DNA from: DATELY01 sp035276085
Lineage (GTDB): Bacteria; Pseudomonadota; Gammaproteobacteria; Steroidobacterales; Steroidobacteraceae
Assembly: GCA_035276085.1 (NCBI GenBank)
Contig: DATELY010000148.1
Coordinates: 1 to 15,432 of the forward strand
Reading direction: 5' to 3'
Length of the DNA: 15,432 nucleotides
Shown piece by piece: positions 1 through 7,525 of the stretch. A program made the translations under genes and the position numbers. The first letter of the stretch is position 1. The number at the start of each line of letters is the position of its first letter. The notes under the pieces were generated by a model, which worked only from the letters and a program-made list of their open reading frames with translations, did no database searches and was not told the origin of the DNA.

Positions 1-1
1 G

Positions 2-346
2 AAGAAGCGTCCGATTCTGGCGTATACCCCGGTGGGCGCCGTGGTGCATGCGGTGAAGAATGTCACCAGCAAGATCGATCTCAAGAACATGAAGATCGAA
101 GGTGAGGTGCTCGATAGCACGAGTCTCGAGCAACTGGGCGCGGTGACGACCAGCCGCGGCAGCCTCAGTTCCGCCACCATCGATCCAACCAAGCAAGTGA
201 CCTGGCAGGAGCTCGATCACGTATTCAGTGCGATCGGCAAGCGCCTGCGTTGTCGTCTCGACAATTCGCACAGGCCCGACTCACAACAGGAGAACTGCGG
301 TGCCATCGGCCTGGCGCCAGCAGTGACGGCGGCTTCGGAGCAGTGA
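2..346 (+). CDS. DUF3313-like lipoprotein, 3' end only
   Basis: This is the C-terminal part of a gene that begins before the window. The frame is open from base 2 to the TGA at 344-346, about 114 codons. It starts with KKRPILAYTPVGAVVHAVK, followed by a stretch built around IEGEVLDSTSLEQLGA and then TWQELDHVFSAIGKRLRCRL. The order of a 'TPVG' strand, an 'EGEVLDS' strand and a final 'W.ELDHVF..IGKRLR' helix resembles the end of DUF3313 proteins, which are outer-membrane lipoproteins of unknown function. The N-terminus and any lipobox are outside the window, so export cannot be checked. The next gene starts one base after the stop, which suggests co-transcription. The family call is from memory of the domain and is moderately sure; the reading frame is very sure. 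Confidence 0.7.
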   Translation, partial: KKRPILAYTPVGAVVHAVKNVTSKIDLKNMKIEGEVLDSTSLEQLGAVTTSRGSLSSATIDPTKQVTWQELDHVFSAIGKRLRCRLDNSHRPDSQQENCGAIGLAPAVTAASEQ

Positions 347-347
347 C

Positions 348-908
348 ATGCCAAGCAACGCAGTCTCGATACTTTGCATGGTGTCCTCTCTGGTGCTGGT
401 GACGACGGCGGGCGCGCAGGCTCCACCATCCGCGCAAGGCAAGAGTCTGGCTGCATCGGCAGGTGTCTTCGCGTATCCCGCGAAGGGACAGAAACCCGAC
501 AAGCAGGCCCAGGACGAAGCCGAATGCTACAACTGGTCCAAACAGCAATCCGGCTACGACCCGATGTCGCCGCCGCCTCCGCCCGCGCCGGCGCAGGCCG
601 CTGAAGTGCCCAAGTCGACTGCCGATGGGTCGCGTGCGCGAGGTGCACTGAGAGGCGCAGCTGCGGGCGCGATCATCGGTGAAGTCGCCGGTAATGACGC
701 GGGCAAGGGTGCGGCCATCGGCGCGACCGCGGGCGTGCTCGCCGGAGGTCGCCAGAACCGCATGGCGCAATCGCAGAAACAACAGGAAGGCGAACAGCAA
801 GCGCAAGCCGATGCGGCACAGGCGGCCGCTGCGCAGCAGGAGCTGGCGAATGCGTTCAAGAAGGGTATGGCGGTGTGCCTCGAGGCACGTGGATATACGG
901 TGAAGTGA
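348..908 (+). CDS. Glycine-zipper (YMGG-like) periplasmic protein
   Basis: A 186-residue exported protein. Residues 1-25 form a signal peptide with a hydrophobic core (ILCMVSSLVLVTTAG) and a likely cut after AQA. A Tyr/Trp/Cys-bearing segment (AECYNWSKQQSGYDP, about 61-75) is followed by a Pro-rich run (76-85). Residues about 98-132 carry the glycine zipper: GALRGAAAGAIIGEVAGNDA, then GKGAAIGATAGVLAGG, with Gly spaced about four residues apart on a small-residue helical hairpin. A Gln/Ala-rich predicted coiled coil (about 137-165) and a short C-terminal piece with one Cys (MAVCLEARGYTVK) end it. This layout is typical of YMGG-like glycine-zipper envelope proteins, whose biochemical role is poorly known. 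GGAG at 335-338 sits about 9 bases before the ATG. The gene follows the DUF3313-like gene by one base, so the two are probably one operon. Confidence 0.8.
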   Translation: MPSNAVSILCMVSSLVLVTTAGAQAPPSAQGKSLAASAGVFAYPAKGQKPDKQAQDEAECYNWSKQQSGYDPMSPPPPPAPAQAAEVPKSTADGSRARGALRGAAAGAIIGEVAGNDAGKGAAIGATAGVLAGGRQNRMAQSQKQQEGEQQAQADAAQAAAAQQELANAFKKGMAVCLEARGYTVK

Positions 909-947
909 TCTCGTGGTGTCGAGGATCACGGCACGGTCGCAACAATC

Positions 948-3290
948 ATGGGCGACGGTCAGTGCCTTCGGTCTGCGGAACCCTTCGGAGGCGCTGGGCG
1001 CAAAGGGGTGTCGCTCCGTTCACCCGTTCGCACAGGCTCAATACGAGGTCGAAGGGTTCCGCACTTTTTACTCGCGCTGCTGGCGACTGAGCTGCTGTCG
1101 GTGTGTGCCGCCCAGGCGGCAGACCCTGCGACTGCCGCAACCACACATCGACCGCGCATAGGTCTCGTGCTGGGCGGCGGGGGCGCCCGCGGCGCCGCGC
1201 ACATCGGCGTGCTGCATGTTCTGGAAGATCTGCGCATTCCCATCGATTGCGTTGCCGGCACGAGCATGGGTTCGCTCGTCGGTGCCGCCTACGCGAGCGG
1301 CATGACGAGCGGCGAGATCGAAAAACTGGTCAAGGCGATCAATTGGAGTGAGACGTTCGGCACGGCCGGCACGAGAGCCCTGCAGCCCGTGTCGATCAAG
1401 ACGGCCAATCCGACCTACAGCAACAAGCTCGAGTTCGGCGTGAAGGGCAACGGTCTGCTGGCTCCGGCGGGGTTGATGGCGAGTCAACAGATCGAGTCCA
1501 TCCTGCGCTCGATCGTCGGCCGCGCGCGCTATCACGAAAGCTTTGACGGCTTGCCCATTCCGTTTCGTGCGATCGCCACGGATATCGGTTCCGGTGAGAT
1601 GATGATTCTCGAAGGAGGCGACCTGGCCGTCGCCATGCGCGCCAGCATGGCCGTGCCCGGTGCGTTCGCGCCCGTGACATTGGACGATCGCGTGCTCGTC
1701 GATGGCGGGCTCGTCCGCAACTTGCCGGTCGACGTCGCACGCAATCTGTGCGCGGACGTGATCATCGCATCGTCGCTCGTGAGTCCGGAGCCGACGGCCG
1801 AGAGCTTGCAGTCCGCGCTGGGCGTCGTGTCGCAGATGGTCGATCTGATGGTCAAGAACAACGAGCGCGCGCAGCTCGCGACGCTGCGTGACGGCGACAT
1901 ACCGATTCTCATCACGCTGCCGAACATCGGCTCCGGCGACTTCGACAAGGTGCCGGCAGCCATTCCCTTGGGTGAGGACGCGGCTCGCGCCGTCGCGCCG
2001 CGGCTCGCTCACCTCGGCGTTTCCCAAAGCGAATATGCGCAATGGCGCGCCCGTATCGAGGCATCCGCGGTCGATACCTCACGACGCCCCGATGTCAGCG
2101 GTATTCACATTGCGGGTCTGAAGCGGACCAATCCGGACGTTGTCAGCAAGGTGGTCAAAACGCATGTTGGCCAACCATTGGATGAAGCGAAGATCGTCGG
2201 CGATGCCCAGCGGATCTTCGCGCGCGGTGATTTCGAGTCGGTGGACTATCGGGTCGATGAGGAAGGCACGGAGGCCCAGGTCACGTTTCTCCCGAAGGAA
2301 AAGTCGTGGGGACCGAACTACCTGCGCTTCGACCTGGGGCTCATGTCGTCGTTGGGCGGCGATACGGGCTTCGTCCTGCGGGCCGATCACACGCGCACCT
2401 GGGTGAACTCGCTGGGTGGCCGCTGGGAAAGCGGATTGCAAGTGGGCAGCACGACGGTGGCCGAAACGGCGCTGTTCCAACCGCTGGATCTGCGACAGTC
2501 GCTCTTCGTCGAACCCAGCATCCGTTGGCGTCGCGACCTGCAGGATCTCTACGATCGCGGCGATCGCGTCGCACGTTACAAATTCACAGCGCTCGATGTG
2601 CGGCTCGATGGCGGTATCGCACTCGGCAATTGGGGCGAGTGGCGCGTGGGCGCAAGAGCCGTTCGCAGCGACGTCGAAGCCGATACGGGCGACAAGCTGC
2701 TGCCCGAGGTCCACAACTTGAAGTCGAATGGATGGACTTCGCGCTTCGTGCTCGACACCCGCGATTCTCCTTTCATTCCGACGCGCGGCTCGTACGTGGA
2801 TGTCGATCTCTTTGCGGCCGAGCCTGCGTTCGGTTCGGACGATTCCTACCAACGCGCCCGTCTCCTGGCGCAGCACGTCGTTCCGGTGCGCGGCGATCTG
2901 CTCTACCTGCAGGCGGATGCCGGATCGGATTTCGGCAGCGATCTGCCGGCCCACGATCTGTTCACGCTGGGCGGTGCCAGCCAATTCGCCGGTTTCGAAA
3001 GCGACGAGCTGCGCGGTCGCGAATATGCAATGGGACGCATTGCCTATCTGCGCAAGGTGACGGACCTGCAGACGCTGCTCGGGCAGGCGCTGTACGCAGG
3101 CGTGAGCCTCGAGGCAGGCAACATGTACGAGCGCATCGATGAGCCGTCGAACCAGGACACGATTTTCGGCTCGAGTCTGTTCTTCGGGGGACGAACCCCG
3201 ATCGGCCCCTTGGTGATCACATTCGGTTATGCGGAAGGAGGACACAAATCCGCATACGTGCAGTTGGGCCGCCCGCTGCAGGAGCGATGA
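948..3290 (+). CDS. PlpD-like patatin phospholipase with POTRA and outer-membrane barrel
   Basis: Predicted type Vd-like autotransporter: a patatin lipase carried through the outer membrane by its own barrel. Numbering from the ATG at 948 (780 aa): hydrophobic signal core about 38-57; patatin domain about 70-270, with oxyanion loop GGGGARG (76-82), nucleophile elbow GTSMG (Ser106) and catalytic Asp252 in DGG; one POTRA domain about 382-450; then a C-terminal Omp85-like barrel to the end. Family knowledge says such proteins are class A phospholipases acting on phospholipids at or outside the cell surface. The start is uncertain. No good ribosome site precedes 948; GTG 1008 (760 aa) gives a more normal signal peptide, but AAAGGG touches it with no spacer. 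The region 975-1062 is an inverted-repeat element, so the original start may have been replaced. The stop overlaps the start region of the next gene. Confidence 0.88.
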   Translation: MGDGQCLRSAEPFGGAGRKGVSLRSPVRTGSIRGRRVPHFLLALLATELLSVCAAQAADPATAATTHRPRIGLVLGGGGARGAAHIGVLHVLEDLRIPIDCVAGTSMGSLVGAAYASGMTSGEIEKLVKAINWSETFGTAGTRALQPVSIKTANPTYSNKLEFGVKGNGLLAPAGLMASQQIESILRSIVGRARYHESFDGLPIPFRAIATDIGSGEMMILEGGDLAVAMRASMAVPGAFAPVTLDDRVLVDGGLVRNLPVDVARNLCADVIIASSLVSPEPTAESLQSALGVVSQMVDLMVKNNERAQLATLRDGDIPILITLPNIGSGDFDKVPAAIPLGEDAARAVAPRLAHLGVSQSEYAQWRARIEASAVDTSRRPDVSGIHIAGLKRTNPDVVSKVVKTHVGQPLDEAKIVGDAQRIFARGDFESVDYRVDEEGTEAQVTFLPKEKSWGPNYLRFDLGLMSSLGGDTGFVLRADHTRTWVNSLGGRWESGLQVGSTTVAETALFQPLDLRQSLFVEPSIRWRRDLQDLYDRGDRVARYKFTALDVRLDGGIALGNWGEWRVGARAVRSDVEADTGDKLLPEVHNLKSNGWTSRFVLDTRDSPFIPTRGSYVDVDLFAAEPAFGSDDSYQRARLLAQHVVPVRGDLLYLQADAGSDFGSDLPAHDLFTLGGASQFAGFESDELRGREYAMGRIAYLRKVTDLQTLLGQALYAGVSLEAGNMYERIDEPSNQDTIFGSSLFFGGRTPIGPLVITFGYAEGGHKSAYVQLGRPLQER
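975..1062. repeat. Inverted-repeat (REP-like) element at the 5' end of the phospholipase gene
   Basis: Perfect 13-bp arms GCGGAACCCTTCG (975-987) and CGAAGGGTTCCGC (1050-1062) enclose 62 bases. The inner right half contains CCGTTCG, then AGGCTCAATACGA, then TCGAAGGG. This recalls the dispersed palindromic repeats with TTCG/GCTCAG/CGAA blocks seen between genes in many proteobacteria; that comparison is from memory. The element ends just before the hydrophobic core of the phospholipase signal peptide. No second copy was seen in this window. Confidence 0.6.
3280..3284 (+). promoter_or_regulatory. Ribosome binding site deciding the glucosidase start
   Basis: AGGAG lies inside the last codons of the phospholipase gene. 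It is only 2 bases from the ATG at 3287 but 8 bases from the in-frame ATG at 3293, so 3293 is the better start. Confidence 0.6.
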
Positions 3291-3292
3291 AT

Positions 3293-5938
3293 ATGAGCGC
3301 GAATGCGGAGTCGGCCCGACTGAAAGAATGCCGTCAGGGCGTGCCCTGGAAGAAATGGGGTCCCTACTTGAGCGAGCGGCAATGGGGCACCGTCCGCGAG
3401 GACTACAGCCGCGATGGCAATGCCTGGAACTACTTCTCGCACGACCAGGCGCGCTCGCGCGCGTATCGATGGGGAGAAGATGGCATCGCGGGCATCAGCG
3501 ACGAGAAGCAGCTGCTGTGCTTTGCGCTCGCGCTCTGGAACGGCAACGACCCGATCATCAAGGAACGCATGTTCGGGCTCACCAATCAGGAGAGCAATCA
3601 CGGTGAGGACGTCAAGGAGTACTACTTCTATTTGGACAGCACGCCCACGCACTCGTACATGAAGCACTTGTACAAGTATCCGCAGCGGGCCTATCCCTAC
3701 AGCGACCTCGTGAACACGGCGGCGCGGCGCGGAACGAACGAGCCCGAATACGAGTTGCTCGACACCGGCGTGTTCGATGACGATCGTTACTTCGATGTGT
3801 TCACGGAATACGCAAAGGACAGTCCGGAAGACCTCGCGATTCTCATCACCATCGTCAATCGCGGGCCCGATGAGGCGGAGCTCCACGTGCTGCCGACGCT
3901 GTGGTTCCGTAACACCTGGGCCGCTCGCGGCAACGACGAACGTCCGGAATTGCGCGCTGCCTGTTCCAGCGACACGGCCAGCACTGTCGTTGCGAAGCAC
4001 CTGCTGCTGGGCACGCGCTACCTGTACTGCGAGCCGGGCGCGGAGCTGCTGTTCACGGATAACGAGACCAACGAACGGCGTCTGTTCGGCCGCCCGAACG
4101 CCAGCGCTCACACCAAGGATGCGATCAACGACTATCTCGTGCTCGGCCAGCGCGATGCCGTCAACCGCCAGCAGTTCGGGACCAAGGTTGCAGCTCATCA
4201 CAGACTGCGCATCGCCGCGCAAGGCACGGCGAAATTGCATCTGCGCTTGTGCGTGCGGGAAGGTGTGCCGCCCGCGGATTGGATCCAGCAGGTCGAACGC
4301 ACGATCGCGCAACGTCAGTCCGAAGCGGACGGCTTCTATGCCCGCCTGCTGGACAACTCCACGCCGGACGAGCGGCAGGTGTTTCGCCAGGCGCTCGCCG
4401 GCATGTTGTGGACGAAGCAGTTCTACTACTACGACCTGCAGCGCTGGTTGAACGATCACGAGCGCTCGAATGCGGTGCGCAACCAGCAGTGGCTGCACAT
4501 GTGCAACGAGCACGTGATCTCGATGCCGGACAAGTGGGAGTACCCCTGGTATGCCGCGTGGGATCTCGCTTTCCACACCGTCGCTCTCAGCATCGTCGAC
4601 CGGCAACTCGCAGAAGAGCAACTCGAGCTCATGCTGCAGTCCGTCTATCTGCACCCGAACGGCCAGATCCCTGCCTACGAATGGAACTTCAGCGATGTCA
4701 ATCCTCCGGTGCATGCGTGGGCCGTGCTCTTCATGCACACGCTCGGACGGAGTCATGGACATCCCTTGAGCCACGACTATCTGCGCACGGTCTTCCAGCG
4801 TCTGATGCTCAACTTCAATTGGTGGGTCAATCGCAAGGATCGCGGCGGTAATAACGTGTTCGAAGGTGGATTCCTCGGGCTGGACAACATCGGCGTATTC
4901 GATCGCAGCAAGCCGTTGCCGGGCGGTGGCTCGCTCGAGCAGGCGGACGGTACCGCGTGGATGGCGTTCTACAGTCAGACGATGATGGCGCTGGCGCTCG
5001 AGCTGGCCCGCGAGGATCCGCTGTACGAAGAGATGGCCGCAAAGTACCTGGAGCATTTCTTGTGGATCGGTGCGGCCATGGACAAGGATGGCGACGTGGA
5101 CGATGAGCTGTGGGATGAGACGGACGGCTTCTTCTACGACGTGCTGCTGCTGCCGAACGGTTCGGCAATGCGCTTGAAGATCCGCTCGATGGTGGGATTG
5201 CTGCCGCTGTTCGCGACGCTGACGGTCGAGCCCGATATCGCCGAGCGCTTCCCGAATTTCATCGCGCGAGCGCGTCAGTTCGTCGCGCGGCATCCACAGA
5301 TCGTCGACAACGTTGCGAGCATCGAGGCGAAGGGCGTGAACGGTCGCCGGCTGCTGGCCGTCGTGGACGAAAAAAAACTGCGCAGGATCCTGGCGCGCAT
5401 GCTGGATCCACAGCAGTTCCTGAGTCCGTTCGGCATTCGCTCATTATCGCGCGAACACCTCGAGCATCCGTACACGCTCGATCTCGGCGGGCAGGTGTAC
5501 ACGGTCAAGTACACGCCGGCCGAATCCGATTCGCGCATGTTCGGCGGCAATTCCAACTGGCGCGGGCCCATCTGGTTTCCCGTGAACGCGCTGATCATTC
5601 GTGCGCTGCTCGAGTTCTATCGTTTCTACGGCGATGCGTTCAAGGTCGAATGCCCGACGGGCAGCGGCCGGATGATGACGTTGTTCGAGGTGGCACAGGA
5701 GCTGTGTCGCCGGCAGGCTGCGATCTTCCTGCGCAACGCGCACGGACGCAGACCCGTCTACGGCGGCACGGAGAAGTTCCAGACGGATCCGCACTGGCGC
5801 GATCATGTGCTGTTCTTCGAGTACTTCCATGGCGACAACGGCGCCGGCCTGGGCGCCAGTCATCAAACCGGGTGGACCGGTCTGGTCGCGCGCACGCTGC
5901 AGATCAGCAATGTGCTGTCGGCGGCGGACTTCCTGTAG
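3293..5938 (+). CDS. GH63-like (MGH1-type) glucosidase
   Basis: An 881-residue glycoside hydrolase with no signal peptide, so probably cytoplasmic. It matches the large bacterial 'glucosidase' family related to GH63 mannosyl-oligosaccharide glucosidases, with an N-terminal beta-rich region (about 1-340) and an (alpha/alpha)6 barrel after it. Barrel landmarks, numbered from 3293: WEYPWYAAWDLAF with Asp424 as the probable general acid; EWNFSDVNPPVHAW soon after; NWRGPIWFPVN (755 onward), a hallmark of the clan; and FFEYFHGDNGAG with Glu843 as the probable base, followed by TGWTGLV. Assigning the acid and base is inference from family layout. The substrate is unknown; alpha-glucosides such as trehalose- or glucosylglycerate-type sugars are possible. 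ATG 3287 also overlaps the upstream stop (ATGA), but the ribosome site favours 3293. Either way translation is probably coupled to the phospholipase gene. Confidence 0.85.
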   Translation: MSANAESARLKECRQGVPWKKWGPYLSERQWGTVREDYSRDGNAWNYFSHDQARSRAYRWGEDGIAGISDEKQLLCFALALWNGNDPIIKERMFGLTNQESNHGEDVKEYYFYLDSTPTHSYMKHLYKYPQRAYPYSDLVNTAARRGTNEPEYELLDTGVFDDDRYFDVFTEYAKDSPEDLAILITIVNRGPDEAELHVLPTLWFRNTWAARGNDERPELRAACSSDTASTVVAKHLLLGTRYLYCEPGAELLFTDNETNERRLFGRPNASAHTKDAINDYLVLGQRDAVNRQQFGTKVAAHHRLRIAAQGTAKLHLRLCVREGVPPADWIQQVERTIAQRQSEADGFYARLLDNSTPDERQVFRQALAGMLWTKQFYYYDLQRWLNDHERSNAVRNQQWLHMCNEHVISMPDKWEYPWYAAWDLAFHTVALSIVDRQLAEEQLELMLQSVYLHPNGQIPAYEWNFSDVNPPVHAWAVLFMHTLGRSHGHPLSHDYLRTVFQRLMLNFNWWVNRKDRGGNNVFEGGFLGLDNIGVFDRSKPLPGGGSLEQADGTAWMAFYSQTMMALALELAREDPLYEEMAAKYLEHFLWIGAAMDKDGDVDDELWDETDGFFYDVLLLPNGSAMRLKIRSMVGLLPLFATLTVEPDIAERFPNFIARARQFVARHPQIVDNVASIEAKGVNGRRLLAVVDEKKLRRILARMLDPQQFLSPFGIRSLSREHLEHPYTLDLGGQVYTVKYTPAESDSRMFGGNSNWRGPIWFPVNALIIRALLEFYRFYGDAFKVECPTGSGRMMTLFEVAQELCRRQAAIFLRNAHGRRPVYGGTEKFQTDPHWRDHVLFFEYFHGDNGAGLGASHQTGWTGLVARTLQISNVLSAADFL

Positions 5939-6076
5939 GCCGATCGATACTCCTCCCTCACAGGCGCGCGGCTGAGCGTTTCTTCGGCCTAGTGTCACGG
6001 CAAATGCCCCTCGCGCGGATGGTTCCGGCAGCAGCGGAAAGCCAACATCGGCGCCAGTGGAGCGTTGCCACGATGT

Positions 6077-6081
6077 GGGAG
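6077..6081 (+). promoter_or_regulatory. Ribosome binding site of the first OmpA-like gene
   Basis: GGGAG, 5 bases before the ATG at 6087. It sits in a leader (ACGATGTGGGAGCCAACATG) that recurs with two changes before the second OmpA-like gene, which fixes 6087 rather than the upstream in-frame ATG at 6057 as the start. Confidence 0.75.
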
Positions 6082-6086
6082 CCAAC

Positions 6087-7388
6087 ATGAATAAGCCTTC
6101 AACAAGCGTCGCGTTCGCCATCGCGGCAGCTCTTGCGATGGGATCAACGGCTGTGCACGCACAGGCCACAGAGACTCCGTGGAGCCTGGAGCTCACCCCC
6201 TACTTCTGGGGCGTCGGCGCAGACGGTGACCTGACGGTCCGCGGGCAAGAAGCGAAAATTGACCAGAGCTTCAGTGACACCATCGACAAAATGGACCCGA
6301 GCGGCTCGCTGCTGGGAGTGCTCCGTTACAGCCACTTCTTAGTACTGACGCAGCTGGATTACGTGCAGACGGACACCAATAACCTCGACGATGAGGATGC
6401 GCCCGACGGTGGCCGCCTCAAAACGGACGCGTTCCTGGGCACCCTGGGGTTCGGCTATTCGTTTGGAGACTTCGTCGAGAAGCGCGCCGTGGATGTGCTC
6501 ATCGGCGGACGGTATCTGGACATGGAGCACAAACTCACGATCGACAACGTGGGCAAATTCAAACGCGACCGTGACTACCTCGATCCGATCCTGATCGTGC
6601 GCCCGAGCTTCCGGCTCGGCCAGCGTTGGCGTTTCAACCCCACGTTCTCGTACGGAGACGGGGGTGACTCCGAGAACACCTGGGAGCTGCAACCGCAGAT
6701 TCAGTACCAGATCAGTGACACCGTTGCGTTGCGTGTTGGCTATCGGAAGGTGCACTACGAGCTCAAATCCGATAACGACTTGAACAAATGGGACGGCGAG
6801 TTCAATGGATTCATTCTGGGCTTGGGCGGTACGTTCGGCCGCGGTAGCAATGTCCTTGTCACGGACCGCAGCGGGAAATCCAAGGCGGAACCCGTCGCGA
6901 TGGCGCCGACTCCGCCTCCACCGCCATCAGCACCCTATGTAGCTCCTCAGTTCGGCGACAGCGATCACGACGGCATTGCAGACAACCTCGACAAGTGCCA
7001 GGGAACTGCAGCGGGCGAGAAGGTTGACGCCATTGGCTGCGGAATCAATGTGAGCATTGCCGTGAACTTCCCAACGAACTCTGCGGAGCTCACCCCGGAA
7101 TCGAATACGGAACTGGATCGAATCGTCAGTTTGTTCAATAGCACTCCGGTCATCTCCGGGTTCGTCGAAGGCTATACGGATTCGACCGGCAACGCGGAGT
7201 ACAACAAGCAGCTGTCACAGAAGCGGGCGCGGGCAGTTGCGGACTATCTGATCGCGCATGGCGTCAGCCAAGACCGCGTGCATTGGAGAGGTCGTGGTGA
7301 AGCCAACCCTGTCGCCGATAACAACACGCCGGAGGGTCGAGCCCAGAATCGACGCGTGGTGTTGAAGCGGGTCGACGCCGAGCACTGA
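6087..7388 (+). CDS. OmpA-family protein, copy 1 (barrel, TSP3 linker, OmpA C-terminal domain)
   Basis: A 433-residue outer-membrane protein that anchors the envelope to peptidoglycan. Residues 1-25 are a signal peptide ending AVHA before QATETPW. Residues about 27-255 are a beta-barrel-like region with alternating strands, starting SLELTPYFWGVGADGDL. A linker with a run of Pro (PTPPPPPSAP) leads to a thrombospondin type 3-like calcium motif, DSDHDGIADNLDKC, with a second Cys in DAIGCG. The C-terminal OmpA domain (about 325-433) has Asp365 in GYTDS and Arg380 fifteen residues later; this pair corresponds to the residues that bind diaminopimelate in characterised OmpA domains. The domain ends NRRVVLKRVDAEH. 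It is a tandem paralogue of the next gene. By eye its codon choice looks slightly less GC-rich than copy 2; this was not computed. No clear promoter or terminator was found in 5939-6086. Confidence 0.9.
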   Translation: MNKPSTSVAFAIAAALAMGSTAVHAQATETPWSLELTPYFWGVGADGDLTVRGQEAKIDQSFSDTIDKMDPSGSLLGVLRYSHFLVLTQLDYVQTDTNNLDDEDAPDGGRLKTDAFLGTLGFGYSFGDFVEKRAVDVLIGGRYLDMEHKLTIDNVGKFKRDRDYLDPILIVRPSFRLGQRWRFNPTFSYGDGGDSENTWELQPQIQYQISDTVALRVGYRKVHYELKSDNDLNKWDGEFNGFILGLGGTFGRGSNVLVTDRSGKSKAEPVAMAPTPPPPPSAPYVAPQFGDSDHDGIADNLDKCQGTAAGEKVDAIGCGINVSIAVNFPTNSAELTPESNTELDRIVSLFNSTPVISGFVEGYTDSTGNAEYNKQLSQKRARAVADYLIAHGVSQDRVHWRGRGEANPVADNNTPEGRAQNRRVVLKRVDAEH

Positions 7389-7392
7389 GGAG

Positions 7393-7446
7393 CACTTGAA
7401 CGGCGCGCGATTTGCGTAGCGGACCATGTCGACTCCCCCTCCCGTG
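7393..7446 (+). repeat. Conserved trailer element, copy 1
   Basis: Non-coding stretch just after the first OmpA-like gene, starting CACTTGAACGGCGCGCG and ending ACTCCCCCTCCCGTG. It aligns along its length with 8859-8915 after the second OmpA-like gene, with scattered substitutions and short gaps. It is probably part of the duplicated unit; a regulatory role is possible but not shown. Confidence 0.6.
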
Positions 7447-7515
7447 GATCCCGCGGGCAGAGCAGTCATCGTCGGAGAGTCACCAGCCGCTGCGGTACAG
7501 CGCTTACTACGATGC

Positions 7516-7520
7516 GGGAG
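7516..7520 (+). promoter_or_regulatory. Ribosome binding site of the second OmpA-like gene
   Basis: GGGAG, 5 bases before the ATG at 7526, in the leader ACGATGCGGGAGTCAACATG. It matches the leader of copy 1 and rules out the longer in-frame start at 7412. Confidence 0.75.
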
Positions 7521-7525
7521 TCAAC

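Noticed and set aside
1068..2042. 324-codon minus-strand open frame
   Set aside because: Antisense of the patatin domain, whose catalytic motifs are clear on the plus strand.
2079..3245. 388-codon minus-strand open frame
   Set aside because: Antisense shadow of the POTRA and barrel part of the phospholipase gene; no ribosome site or known motif.
3227..5293. 688-codon open frame on the minus strand
   Set aside because: Lies opposite the well-supported glucosidase gene, has no recognisable domain and reads as Arg/Val/Ala-rich antisense of GC-rich coding DNA.
5936..5991. Inverted repeat TAGGCCGA/TCGGCCTA after the glucosidase gene as a terminator
   Set aside because: Only 8 bp with a loop of 40 bases and no T-run; likely chance.
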